Assembly: GCA_019671005.1 (NCBI GenBank)
Contig: CM033718.1
Span: forward strand, 36,534,508 to 36,598,507
Origin: Hibiscus mutabilis
Lineage: Eukaryota > Streptophyta > Magnoliopsida > Malvales > Malvaceae
Reading direction: 5' to 3'
Length of the DNA: 64,000 nucleotides
The translations under genes and the position numbers were made by a program. The notes under the pieces are model-generated. The model ran no database searches, was not told where the DNA came from, and saw only the letters and a program-made list of their open reading frames with translations. Positions 46,173 through 56,955 of the stretch are shown here, piece by piece (positions within the stretch are counted from its first letter, which is position 1; each line of letters opens with the position of its first letter).

Positions 46173-47336
46173 TGATACATGCATTAGCGGGGTCAAAATA
46201 CTCATATTGGACAAGAAGTTGAATTTGTTCGATGCAAACAATAAAGGCCAAAACAATGCGCGCATAGGAGGTCAAAAACGATGCATCTTGGACAAGAAAC
46301 TGAATCTGTTTTTGAAGTCTGAAAAGTCAACCAACTTGCGACGAGTTTTCGGATGGGATCCAAGCATTTATGGGTCGAGTTGTCTTCTAACAAATTGTCC
46401 GTCATTCAGTTACCTTTCTAACGCATCTCGAAACGCATCAATCGGACATCGTGAACTCAAGATACGTCCAATTTACTGAAGACTACGCATGCAGAAAACT
46501 GGATACTGGATTATTACGGGATTTTGTAAAATTCAGCCCAAAAACTAACATATAAGGCTTTGGACGAATTAAACTTAACCCAACCTAATTATTAATATTT
46601 AAATTATGTTTTTAGGGTTTTATATACTTTAGGAACCAGCCACCCTTCTCTCAAGCCGTTAGATAAAGTCCAATTTAATGGACCAGATTTGTTTGTTTAT
46701 TTTATTCATTCTTAGCTTTAGGTTAAAGTCATCATTCATCTATAAAAGGATGACGCTTTGTTCTTTGTTTGAGAAGATTTCATTGATTAATAAAAAGTTC
46801 TCTTTGGATATTTTAGTATTGTTTGAGTTTGCAAGTGTTCGGTAAACTTGTCTAGAAGCCATCTTCAACATAAGATCACCGAGTTCTTGTGAGGGAGATC
46901 ATCTTCACACTCTTGCTTGCCTAGGTAATTGCATCTAGGAGGGTGGGTTAGAACCGCTTGAGGTTGCTTGCTTAGATAATTGAGTCTAAGAGGATGCTGA
47001 GGACAAAACAACATCAACAATTCGCAAGCCATCTTCATCTTCAACCTTCACACCATCTTCCATAATTCCATAAACAAAGCTGGAATTTTCAGATTTGTTT
47101 TACTTATCCCTTTCTCAATCTTTTTTTTATATTCTTATTTCTTATCATCTAATCCTTCATCTTGTCTTTCTTTCTTTAATTTTCCAGCCCCGAATCTAAA
47201 ATTTTCAAGAAACCCCCAACTAGTTTCTCTTGAATTTTCAGATCTGCCCATACTTTTCTTGATTGAGTCTAGAGCTCCTAGTTCTTGCAACAACTTGATT
47301 GAAGGCTTCCAAATCCAAGATTGCGCTACTCTATCA
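46173..47336 (+). mobile_element. Solo LTR (1164 bp) of the TGATAC family, with 5-bp target duplication
   Basis: It starts TGATACATGCATTAGC and ends GCTACTCTATCA. The flanks GAAGG (46168-46172) and AAAGG (47337-47341) form a 5-bp target duplication with one change. The RT reading frame of gypsy copy 3 continues on both sides (VVFIDDILVYS before, thumb region after), so the empty site can be deduced. Inside: conserved module 46408-46470, TATAAAAGG at 46741, AATAAA-type signal near 46789, hairpins CCTAGGT-AATTGC-ATCTAGG (46920-46939) and CTTAGAT-AATTGA-GTCTAAG (46971-46990). No internal region, so it arose by LTR-LTR recombination or is a lone copy. Confidence 0.88.
46741..46749 (+). promoter_or_regulatory. 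TATA box of the solo LTR
   Basis: TATAAAAGG, 568 bp into the LTR, with AATAAAAAG about 48 bp further. The alignment with 42361 and 35291 supports it as the LTR promoter. Confidence 0.55.
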
Positions 47337-47341
47337 AAAGG

Positions 47342-48670
47342 TGTTCATAATGTTCTTCCTTATTCCAAGAATACACCAGAATGTCATCAATGAAGACAAC
47401 CATGAACTTGTCAAGATAGGGCTTGAATACACGAATCATGAGATCTATGAAAGCAGCCAGAGCATTCGTTAACTCGAATAGAACTACAAGGAATTAAAAA
47501 TGGCTATATCGAGTACGAAAGGTTGTCTTGGTTACATCTCCTTTTTTTACCCTCATTTGCTAGTATCTCGATCGAAGATCGATCTTTGAGAACACTTAGG
47601 CATCCTTGAGTTGATCGAAGAGATCTTCAATCCTAGGGAGAGGATATCGATTCTTGATTGTAAGCTTGTTCATTTGTCTGTAGTCAATACAGAGTCTCAT
47701 AGTCCTATCTTTCTTTTTCACGAACAAAACTAGAGCACCCTAGGGAGATGAGCTAGGTCTAATGAAACCCTTGTCTTCTAGCTCTTGGAGTTGCTTCTTG
47801 AGTTCTTTCAACTCAACAGGTGCCATTTGATAAGGTGTGATGGACGCCGGAGTTGTTCCAGGTTGAATTTCGATCCTGAACTCTACTTCTCTGGTTGGAA
47901 GGAGACCATGGAGTTCCTCGGGAAAAACATCGAGATATTCAGATACAATAGGCACACTAGGTAAGCCAAATTCAAGTTCATCTTGTAAAACGATAGTAGC
48001 AAAGATTGAGGTCAGTTTCTTATCAATTAGGAGAATGGATTCTTTTCCTAAACCCCGAAGATAAAGTCTCATATTTTGGCAACTACCTAGGCTTCATGCT
48101 TGCTTAACCATTCTAGTCCTAGCACTAGATCGAACTCACAAGTTGGCAATACATATAGATCAATAGGAAAGGGTATGTTTCGAATGATTATGGACATTCC
48201 TTACAAAGGAAGTTAATGGATGTGATTCCCCCTATAGGGTTCGAAACTACAAGGCCTTTATCAACAGTTTCAGGTTTCAATTTCAATTTTACAATCAAAG
48301 ATGAGCATACAAAAGAATGTGTGGATCCTGAGTCTATTAAAGCATAAACATGAGTTGAATTTAACTCAATTGCACCTGCTTTGACATCGGGTGATTCTTC
48401 ATCTTCTTTTCCCCGGATATGATAGATTCGAGCAGGAGCCCGATATTCCTGGTGAGTAGGGGTGTTCAAATGCTGTTTGTTGCCCTTCCCTTGATTTCCA
48501 GACTGAGCTTGTATGGGGCCTTTGTTTCGAATGGAAGGAGCTGAGTTAGTATTCGCAGGAGCTCGATTCGGAACCTTGTTAGGATTATGAGGACAATCTC
48601 TGATATCGTGATCGGAGGCTCCACATAAGAAACAGATTCTGTTGTGTTCTATATTGACCAGTGTGGTGCT
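47342..48670 (-). pseudogene. pol: Gypsy gag end, protease and RT (copy 3)
   Basis: The minus strand reads, from 48670: zinc knuckle CFLCGASDHDIRDC, the basic nucleocapsid tail, ARIYHIRGKEDEESP, protease YALIDSGSTHSFVCSS with the catalytic triplet intact (open 48469-48188), then with frame changes the PTREVEF/ELKKQLQELEDKGFIRPSSSP block (open 48072-47740), IDYRQ region, and YLDKFMVVFIDDILVYS near 47360-47430 with both RT aspartates kept. It is interrupted at 48671 by an array of TGATAC-family LTRs and at 47341 by a solo LTR of the same family. Closely related to copies 1 and 2. Confidence 0.87.
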
Positions 48671-49710
48671 TGATACAGAAGCCAGGATCTAAGAATTACC
48701 TCAAAATCTAGGAACCCTCTACATCGCAATTAATCTAGCAAACTCACTAATATGATTCAAGAAAACCCCAAACTCCACGTTCAGCAAATCGATAATAAAG
48801 CATGATCTTGATGTATAAAATGAGATAGGATGAATTTGACGGTGGCGGTGTTGGATAGATTTGTCCTTGACACCCTCCTAATCGCAATTGAATAGGCAAA
48901 CACCTGCAAACGGCACGAATCTCTCCGATGAATGGATGATGACGAGATAGATGTTGTAGGATATTTTGTCCTCGGCACCCTCTTAGACGCGATTATCTAG
49001 AAAGCAACCTCAAGCGGTTCTAACCCACCCTCCTAGATGCAATTACCCAGGCAAGCAAGAATGGGAAGATGATCTCTATTACAAGAACTTGACGAACTTA
49101 CGTTGAAGAAGACTTCTAATACGAAAAATACCAAGGCAAATCTATCTACCTTGAAAATAAAATGGCTCATGGCCAAAGGTTTTTGCAACTCATAAATTCA
49201 TGATGTTGTTCTTATTAATGAAGCAAATATGCCTTTAAATAGGCTACAAATGAAGAGTTCAACTTAAATTAGGAAAAGTAAACATAATAATAAAATAAAT
49301 AAATTATTTTATCTAACCTAAAAAATTAATAAACAAATAACAAATCTAATCCTAAATCATCTAAATATCTTCATAAAGAATCCTAGATTAAATTTAAGTA
49401 CAAATAATCAATAAAATTATTGAAAATTCGTAATAAATAATATTTCCCGTAATAAACCCGTTTAGAGATTTCTGCTCGCATAGTCTTCACTAAAACAGAC
49501 ATAACTTGAGCTCCCGACGTCGAATTGATGCGTTCCAAGATGCGTTGGAAAGCTAAGAGACATACGAATATGTTTGAAGAAGACATGTAGACTAACAAGT
49601 GCCCGGATCGCATCCGAAAATTGGATGGAAGTCGGCTGAAATTCCAAACCTATAAAACAGCTTCAACTCTTTGGCTACAATGCATCATTATAGCCCCCAT
49701 ACATGTATCA
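48671..49710 (-). mobile_element. TGATAC-family LTR, array unit 1
   Basis: The minus strand starts TGATACATGTATGGGGGC at 49710 and ends CTTCTGTATCA at 48671 (1040 bp). It is inserted in the gag zinc-knuckle region of gypsy copy 3. It contains the module at 49498-49557 and hairpins at 48877-48896, 48982-49001 and 49032-49051. The ORF 48781-48978 is the counterpart of those at 35557 and 36439; its frame is conserved only because the copies are recent. Confidence 0.88.
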
Positions 49711-49905
49711 TTCTCCCCCTGTTGAAAACGATGTGTCCCGAATCTTAAGATTTGTTGATCACAACCTTCAAGTCTCTTGAGATGTCTCCAGGAATAAAAT
49801 ATTAAAACTAGAATCTGTATAGAGAATTATATTTTTTTCTCAACTACAAAAAAATAGTAAAAGATAGTTGTTTTAAATACCTAAACCAAGGCTATGATTA
49901 CCAAT
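49711..49905 (-). mobile_element. 195-bp internal domain with PBS and PPT, unit 1
   Basis: The PBS TTGGTAATCATAGCCTTGG (49885-49903) adjoins the LTR at 49906, and a PPT-like AACAGGGGGAGAA adjoins the LTR start at 49710. Between them are fewer than 170 bp with no coding capacity. This is the layout of a TRIM-like non-autonomous element, though with unusually long LTRs. Confidence 0.82.
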
Positions 49906-50947
49906 TGATACGGAAGCCAGGATCCAAGAATTTCCTCAAAATCTACGAACCCTCTAGATCGCAATTAATCTAGCAAACTCAGTAATATGATCCGAGAAAA
50001 CCCCAAACTCCACGTTCAGCAAACCGATAATAAAGCATGATCTTGATGTAGAAAACGAGATATGATGAATTTGACGTTGGCGATGTTGGATAGATTTGTC
50101 CTTGGCACCCTCCTAATCGCAATTGAATAGGCAAACACCTGCAAATGGCACGAATCTCTCCGATGAATGGATGATGACAAGATAGATGTTGTAGGATATT
50201 TTGTCCTCGGCACCCTCTTAGACGCGATTATTTAAGCAAGCAACCTCAAGCGGCTCTAACCCACCCTCCTAGATGCAATTACCTAGACAAGCAAGAGTGT
50301 GAAGATGATCTCCATTACAAGAACTTGATGAACTTACGTTGAAGAAGACTTCTGATACGAAAAATAACAAGGCAAATCTATCTACCTTGAAAATAAAATG
50401 GCCCATGGCTAAAGGTTTTTGCAACTCATAAATTCATGATGTTGTTCTTATTAATGAAGCAAATATGCCTTTAAATAGGCTACAAATGAAGAGTTCAACT
50501 TAAATTAGGAAAAGTAAACATAATAATAAAATAAATAAACATATTTTATCTAACCTAAAAAACTAATAAATAAATAACAAATCTAATCCTAAATCATCTA
50601 AATATCTTCACAAAGAATCCTAGATTAAATTTAAGTACAAATAATCAATAAAATTATTGAAAATTCGTAATAAATAATATTTCCCGTAATAAATTCGTAT
50701 AGAGATTTCTGCTCGCATAGTCTTCACTAAAACAGACATAACTTCAGCTCCCGACGTCGAATTGATGCGTTTCAAGATGCGTTGGAAAGCTAAGAGACAT
50801 ATGTATATGTTTGAAGAAGACATGTAGACTCAGAAGTGCCCAAATCCCATCAGAAAATTTGATGGAATTCGGCTGAAATTCCAGACTTATAAAACAGCTT
50901 CAACTCTTTGGCTACAATGCATCATTTTAGCTCCCATACATGTATCA
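49906..50947 (-). mobile_element. TGATAC-family LTR, array unit 2
   Basis: A 1042-bp LTR with the same ends as unit 1 (ends CTTCCGTATCA at 49906). It is shared by the two internal domains, 3' LTR of one and 5' LTR of the next. Hairpins at 50112-50131, 50217-50236 and 50268-50287; module at 50736-50794. Confidence 0.88.
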
Positions 50948-51143
50948 TTCTCCCCCTGTTGAAAATGATTCGTCCCGAATCTTAAGATTTGTTGATCACA
51001 ATCTTCAAGTCTCTTGAGATGTCTCCAGGAATAAAATATTAAAACTAGGATCTGTATAGAGAATTATATTTTTTTCTCAACTACTAAAAAAACAGTAAAA
51101 GATAGTTGTTTTAAACACCTAAACCAAGGCTCTGATTACCAAA
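50948..51143 (-). mobile_element. 196-bp internal domain with PBS and PPT, unit 2
   Basis: Nearly identical to 49711-49905. PBS TTGGTAATCAGAGCCTTGG (51124-51142) and PPT AACAGGGGGAGAA (about 50949-50961). Confidence 0.82.
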
Positions 51144-51281
51144 TGATATGGAAGCCAGGATCCAAGAATTACCTCAAAATCTAGGAACCCTCTAGATCGC
51201 AATTAATCTAGCAAACTCACTAATATGATCTGAGAAAACCCCAAACTCCATGTTCAGCAAACCGATAATAAAGCATGATCT
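51144..51281 (-). mobile_element. TGATAC-family LTR, array unit 3, cut by assembly gap
   Basis: The 3' end of a third LTR (ends CTTCCATATCA at 51144), lost in the N run from 51282. Confidence 0.85.
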
Positions 51282-51381
51282 NNNNNNNNNNNNNNNNNNN
51301 NNNNNNNNNNNNNNNNNNNNNNNNNNNNNNNNNNNNNNNNNNNNNNNNNNNNNNNNNNNNNNNNNNNNNNNNNNNNNNNNN
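51282..51381. other. Assembly gap, 100 N
   Basis: Exactly 100 undetermined bases, the usual placeholder for a gap of unknown size. The translated X runs around it are artefacts. Confidence 0.98.
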
Positions 51382-52828
51382 AGATAGTTTGCAAATTGCC
51401 ACAAAAACGTGTGCAATTGCCTATATTATTCTTTGTCGGGTAGCTTGTACTCTAGTCACTTAATCATTCATAACTTTCTTTCCGTACGACATAATTGCAA
51501 TTGGTTTACACCGTTGGAAGGATAACAAAATTTTCTTTATGGCCATATAAGTCTTGCATTTTAGTTCTTTTCCAATTAATGCAGGTTTTAACATAAAGAC
51601 ATGGCATTTTGCTATACTGGACAATTTGCACTTTCCCTAGTGTTTCTTCTCTACATTTCAGTATACAACCCAGAATTCAGTTCAGTTTTCTCCTAATGAA
51701 CTTAGACATATCAAAGTGTTTTCCATAAAAATTTTAGCCTTAAATTCATTCTATACAATTTATAGTGACTTTTCAAAGTTACTGCCCAGAATAGAGCATT
51801 TTGGGTAGATTACACTAGGTTGAATTTCTAGTTTCTTAATTCACCTAAGCAATGTTCTAACAGGGCAATTCAATTCATTTTCATGTTCTTACATGTCTAT
51901 TTCATTCTAATACACCTAAAAATAAGCTTAAAACATGACATTATCACGTTGAACCCAACTTGATCTATTTGATCAACATTGCAAATCCAATTCATCATTT
52001 AGGCAGTCCATTACCTAGTTTAACTAGTCCAATTAGGTGCTTTCACATTTCCAGCAAGTTATCTATTCAATTCAATCTCCATTTTATCTAGCAACATGAT
52101 CAAAACAGGGTTCTATGTTCAATTGACATGTTTACACATTTTCTCTATCAAAACAGCCCCTAATCAAGACTGGTTTCAACCATGTACATATTTCCAAGAT
52201 TTCCAGCAACTATACATATATTTCATTAGCAATTTAGCTACTAGCATTCAATTTCCAAGTTCTAATTGAAGCTAGCATGACCCTAACATGCATAACAATC
52301 ATCCAATTCCATCTAGGCAACAAGAACATCATCATTTGCATATTCAAACAATCTATAACATGTAAAGTCAAGCACTATACCTTCTCCAAGCTAAATTTGA
52401 TCAATGGTTGAATCAAAAAGCATGAATTGAAGGTGTTTTCGTGAAGCTCTTCTATCCCCTTTTCTCTCTCAAGAATCCCCCAAGGTGGATGATAATGGGA
52501 GGAAGATAACAATATGTTTTTTATTTTTCCCTCCTTAGTCGTGAGTCATCCTAAGCTTCGGCATATGTTCTTTTCCAATGAGAACATGTGTCAAGGCCTT
52601 TAATTCTAATGAATTTTGCATGCAGTCTTCCTAACTTTGCACGTTAACATTTCCATCCTTCTATTTATGCCTTCTAGTTTTAATTTCAATTTAATTTGGT
52701 TCTAATTTCACTTATTGATCTTAAGGATAGATAATGTTCAATTTTGTTTAAATTTATTAACTTATGAATTCAATTAGCCTATAGTTTAGATAGTGGTAAC
52801 ATTACTAGGCCAATTTTAGGGTGTTACA
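51382..52828 (-). mobile_element. 5' part of a gypsy LTR inserted in Athila-like gag
   Basis: The minus-strand terminus TGTAACACCCTAAAATTGG is at 52828, directly against gag codons for CTICGEDHH. It contains the module at 51463-51525, the CTGCCCAGAATAGAG-type block near 51785 and the interior pattern of the 15625 LTR. It is broken on the left by the gap. Confidence 0.75.
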
Positions 52829-53751
52829 AATCATCCACATGATGATCCTCTCCACAAATAGTGCAATATGGTTCTAATGCCTTGACTTCTTGGGATTTAT
52901 TACTCTTTTGCAAAGTTTTCACAATGCTAGTGAGATTGTAAATCTAAACGTTGATGGATGTAAGTGCATGAAGCTCTAATTTTCCAGTATTTTTGCCCCT
53001 ATTCTTAGTTTAGTCGTAGGATATTGAAAATCATTGGCATCAATCCTTTCAAGGATGTCAAATGCCTCTATATAATTCTTGTCTAGTAGCGAACCATTTG
53101 CAGAAACATCAACCACAGTCCTGGCGTGAGCATTGAGTCCATTGTAGAAGGTTTTTATCTGGGTCCAATTAGGGAATCCATGCATCATTAATAGGTCCTT
53201 GAATCTCTCCAGGAATCATATAAGGTCTCGTCATCAGCTTGCCTAAATGTTGTGATGTCATTCCCGAGCCTGGAATTAAGTTTAGGTGGCTGGAATTGCA
53301 AAAGGAACTTTTGGCATAAATCTACCCATGTAGTGTCTGAACTAGGTGGAAATGAACTTAGCCACAGTTTTGCTTTATCTCCTAGGGAAAATGTGAATAA
53401 TTTCAGCTTCATTGTATCCTCAAACACTCTAGGTTGTTGAAATAGTTGGCAAACCTCCATGAATTGCTTCAAGTGTTACCTTGGGTCTCCAATAGGTGAT
53501 CCATCAAATTGTCCCACATTCAAAAGAGTTAGAATCATTAATGGTTTAAGTTCAAAATTAGCTGTGTTTACCACTGGACCAACTAGTCTTCGCATTAGAT
53601 TGTCAATCTTAGATGCCAAGTGTTCTCTAATAGGTATTTCTTCTTCCACAACAATAGCAGGTGCAACAGGGGCAACTAGCATCCCATTGTGTATTGGTGG
53701 ATCCTAATTGTTTTGGACACCATATACTCCTCTATTACCTTGATGTGCCAT
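52829..53751 (-). pseudogene. gag: Athila-like gag, 3'-truncated by an LTR
   Basis: The ATG at 53751 begins MAHQGNRGVYGVQN, followed by a stop. The N-terminal part reads to GQFDGSPIGDP (53682-53476), then FMEVCQLFQQPRVFEDTMKLKLFTFSLGDKAKLWLSSFPPSSDTTWVDLCQKFLLQFQPPKLNSRL (53472-53190), then after a frameshift FPNWTQIKTFYNGLNAHARTVVD (53188-52976), and finally YCTICGEDHH, the start of a zinc knuckle, at 52835-52865. The order and the LFTFSLGDKAKLWL and FYNGLN blocks are those of Athila-type gag. A gypsy LTR at 52828 cuts off the rest. Confidence 0.82.
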
Positions 53752-53905
53752 TTCTCAAACTTTCTTTTTCAATTTGCGTAAGGTTCATCCAATTTCTGGG
53801 CCGTATGACCAATCGTTCGTCTTAGAGCGATTCCAAGTCATACCCCAAACAAAGCAGATAAATAAGAAAACAAAACAAGTAAATCAAAACAATAAACAAT
53901 ATTGC

Positions 53906-53926
53906 AATCCCTAGTAACAAAGCCAA
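53906..53926 (-). other. Degenerate Athila-type primer binding site
   Basis: The minus strand reads TTGGCTTTGTTACTAGGGATT, which aligns to TTGGCGCCGTTGCCGGGGATT with differences mostly of the C-to-T and G-to-A kind. It lies 155 bp upstream of the gag ATG and is preceded by CAAGTTT, as at 43949. Confidence 0.5.
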
Positions 53927-53929
53927 AAA

Positions 53930-55340
53930 CTTGTCGACTTTGCTAATGCTTGGAAAAATAGTGAATTCAACGTAAATATGCAAGAAACAATGCCAAGAGT
54001 GAGTCTATGCCTACAAGTATACTCAGTCAGCAAGTAATACAGTAGTAAGCTAAGTATCGTATCTACAAGGATTGACTAAGAATTTAATTGTTTAATGTTT
54101 TACTTTTTAAAGGAATCAAGAATGTTTGGATTGATTTGAATGATTGTTTTATATAATAACTAAAGGAATAAAATGAAAGTAAAAACAATTTGGCAAGATG
54201 AAGTAATCAAATAAGTGATGAGTGTTGGCAAGGATGCCTGGTTTTTATGTTAGTTATTCTAGTTATTAATAATGTTCTGCCTAGGGTTTATTGCCATGGA
54301 AATTCGAGAGTGACATTGCCTCTGTCGATGGCATTACCCTAAGTTAACCATGTTAAAACCTATATATTTTTGTAGCGAATTTATTCATTAATTAACTTTA
54401 TTAACTTTTAATCTATACTTCTAAGGGGTAGATTCACTTCCTAAGTAAGCTCATCTACTATAACATCTTATGTCGAAGCTTCTCTCCTTAGTACCTGGCA
54501 ACTGATCGTTACCCCTCAAGTCTGTTAAGAAATTAAGGTGTAATAAGCAAACAATGCCAACTGTCATATAGCAAAGAATTTAAGAAAATGGAGTACTAGC
54601 CAACTAGAAAACAATGCTAAGGTATTCAAATTATTAAAAGTCAAACATAAATAGAGTGTTAAACGCAAACATCCCAACCAACTATAAAAGTTTAGTTCAT
54701 GGATGGGGTTCCATCCATAAAATATCATCGTATCTCCACATCATCATTTAAATAAAAATAAAACCTAAGAGAATGGCTAAGAAGGAGGTTTGTCGATGCA
54801 ACCCTTTGAATGCTCCAGAGCTCTCGATCTAAGATGGTTGAACCCACAACCTCTAGCTTCCACTTTCACCAAGGGTGCTTTCTCTCTTCAAGTTGTTTGT
54901 TCTCTTCTTTTAAATAGGCACGCATAGATAACCCTAGAGTAGGTTTGAATTTGAAAATTGATTTTGCACTTAGGATAAAGTGCGTTATCTTTTTATTGCG
55001 TTATCTTTTTATCTCGAGTTGAATTTTAGGGTTGACATGTGTTGGGTTCAACGGCTACTTTGACCAGGCATCGAACTTCACTTCTTTGCCAACCGAGCTT
55101 GGCTATCTTTGGTCCAACTTTGCCAACTACAACACAACAATTCTCGTATGCTTTCCTGCTTCATACTCTTGCTCTGCTCTGCCAAGACTGCCCTACTCCT
55201 AACTTGCACCAATGCTAGCAAAATAACCCTTCACACTAGTAAAATACAAACTCCCTAACTCCTTAGGCAAATGCATGATTTTATTAACTAAATGTAAATA
55301 TATATACTTAAAGACAAGCAAAAAATTGTGAAATATGCAT
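53930..55340 (-). mobile_element. Probable LTR of the Athila-like element, left limit by PBS only
   Basis: On the LTR side of the degenerate PBS. The stretch 54015-54090 (CAAGTATACTCAGTCAGCAAGTAATACAG..) is the kind of sequence found in plant gypsy LTRs. No clear 5' terminus was found; the right edge is a guess. No coding sequence. Confidence 0.4.
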
Positions 55341-56162
55341 AAAAATTAGTTTTTTTCTTGGAGTTAACATCGAAAATCATTGGATAGCACGTTGATTGAT
55401 AAAATGTTGCAAGCTAAATTAGGAAGATATTGAACAAAGTTCGAGAATATATTCTTATTTATTTTTTGTAGTGCCAACCCATTTAGCTTAAGAAAAAGAA
55501 CCATAAATTGTTTTCACATGATACTTTGATGATGATTTGTAAAGTTTTGAAAGAAACTCTTAGTACTTGTGATGAAATTGAAAAAGTCAGAGGCCTCATA
55601 ATCGACTATCCAAGTGATGAAATTGTTCTTATCAGTAGTATTTGCAAATTAATAATATCTTCATTTGTTGCATAGATCATGGTTTGATCAATGTTTATTG
55701 TTATTACCCATCCAACTTCTTTAATTCCTTATGATGTTATTTACTTAAAGTTTTCTCACTATTACACTCAATGTTCCCTAGATTTGATGAATGTTCTCAC
55801 TATTGTCTCTTGGAGGTTGATTTGTCATGATTTTAGAGGGGTTTTGATCATATCCCAAATTGATTTTAAAGGTTGTAGAGGTATTCATTCTTGTAGGTTT
55901 TATGGATCAAAAATCCTAAGAAACTAATATCTTGTAGATAAATAAGTTTTTGAAATAGAACATAAGTATTTCTCTTATATTTTCTATGTTACAATGAGTA
56001 CAAAAGCGTGCCTCAAATAGGCTGATACAAAGTATTTTAGTAGGATTAAAATTAATCTAGTAAGACTCTTATCAATTTTCTAGGATAAGATAGTAAAATA
56101 TCTAACTCCTAACTAGTTTATACAAAGTAAAACACTAATTGCATAGTTCAAATTACATATCT
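55341..56162. other. Unassigned AT-rich sequence
   Basis: No known domain, LTR terminus or RNA gene. ORF 55691-55927 has no recognisable motif. Confidence 0.35.
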
Positions 56163-56955
56163 ACTATAACACCCATCACCCCATTCGAAAGGATTTGACC
56201 CGAGTGATGAAAGTCACATTGATTCGCCAAGTTAATTTAGAATTGAACAACTTAAATTACATGTAATTTTGAAACATTTTCATATTCTAGATGTGAAATT
56301 GGATTCTATGTATTTTAATTATGCAACAGTTAAAGTTTCATTGTAGCATCTCGATCCTAATCCAGATCTGAAGTACTATAATCAGGTCACCCAAAAATCG
56401 ATCCATCAAATTTCCAAATTTGAAATCATAAGTTTAGCCATTTTCAAAATATTGAATCATCCATAATCTAAGTAATTAAAGAAGCATTAAAATAAGTTTA
56501 CAAAATAGGAGTTTCAAGTTAAAAATTGTATACCCAAAATAGTATTTCAAATAGAGTTACAGACTCAATAGCGATAAGGCCCTATGAATACAATAGCCCA
56601 AATAAGATTACTAGTATTGTACTTTGAAGTGATCGCAGTGCTGGGGAAATCCTCGCCGATGTGCTCCTCTTAAAGATGTCCTATCAACTTGAGAATGAAA
56701 AAACCACACATCTGCACGCTAAGCTAATAAACATTAGTGGTTCATTTCCACTCTACCATAATTTTTTATTATCATAAAATAAGAATGCAAGATAATATAG
56801 CTTAGAGAGGATAGATAAGGTCTTTCTATCTATGATTTATCATATAGCCTACACTAGCTAGAGTTCTTAGATCACATATCTCAAGGCATCATTAAGTTTA
56901 CAACAAGTCTAGCATGTTTATACAACACTTTACCATAGTCGAGGTCACATAGTCC
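56163..56955. mobile_element. Possible LTR edge, disrupted
   Basis: CTATAACACCCATCACCCC near 56166 resembles an LTR terminus of the TGTAACACCC type with its first bases changed. The stretch to 56955 is non-coding and is interrupted by the LTR starting at 56956. Weak evidence. Confidence 0.3.

Noticed and set aside
35557..50213. Four near-identical 65-residue ORFs, as a possible conserved small protein
   Set aside because: They lie in duplicated LTR sequence, overlap the hairpins, carry no domain, and correspond to no open frame in the diverged LTRs at 41881 and 46173.
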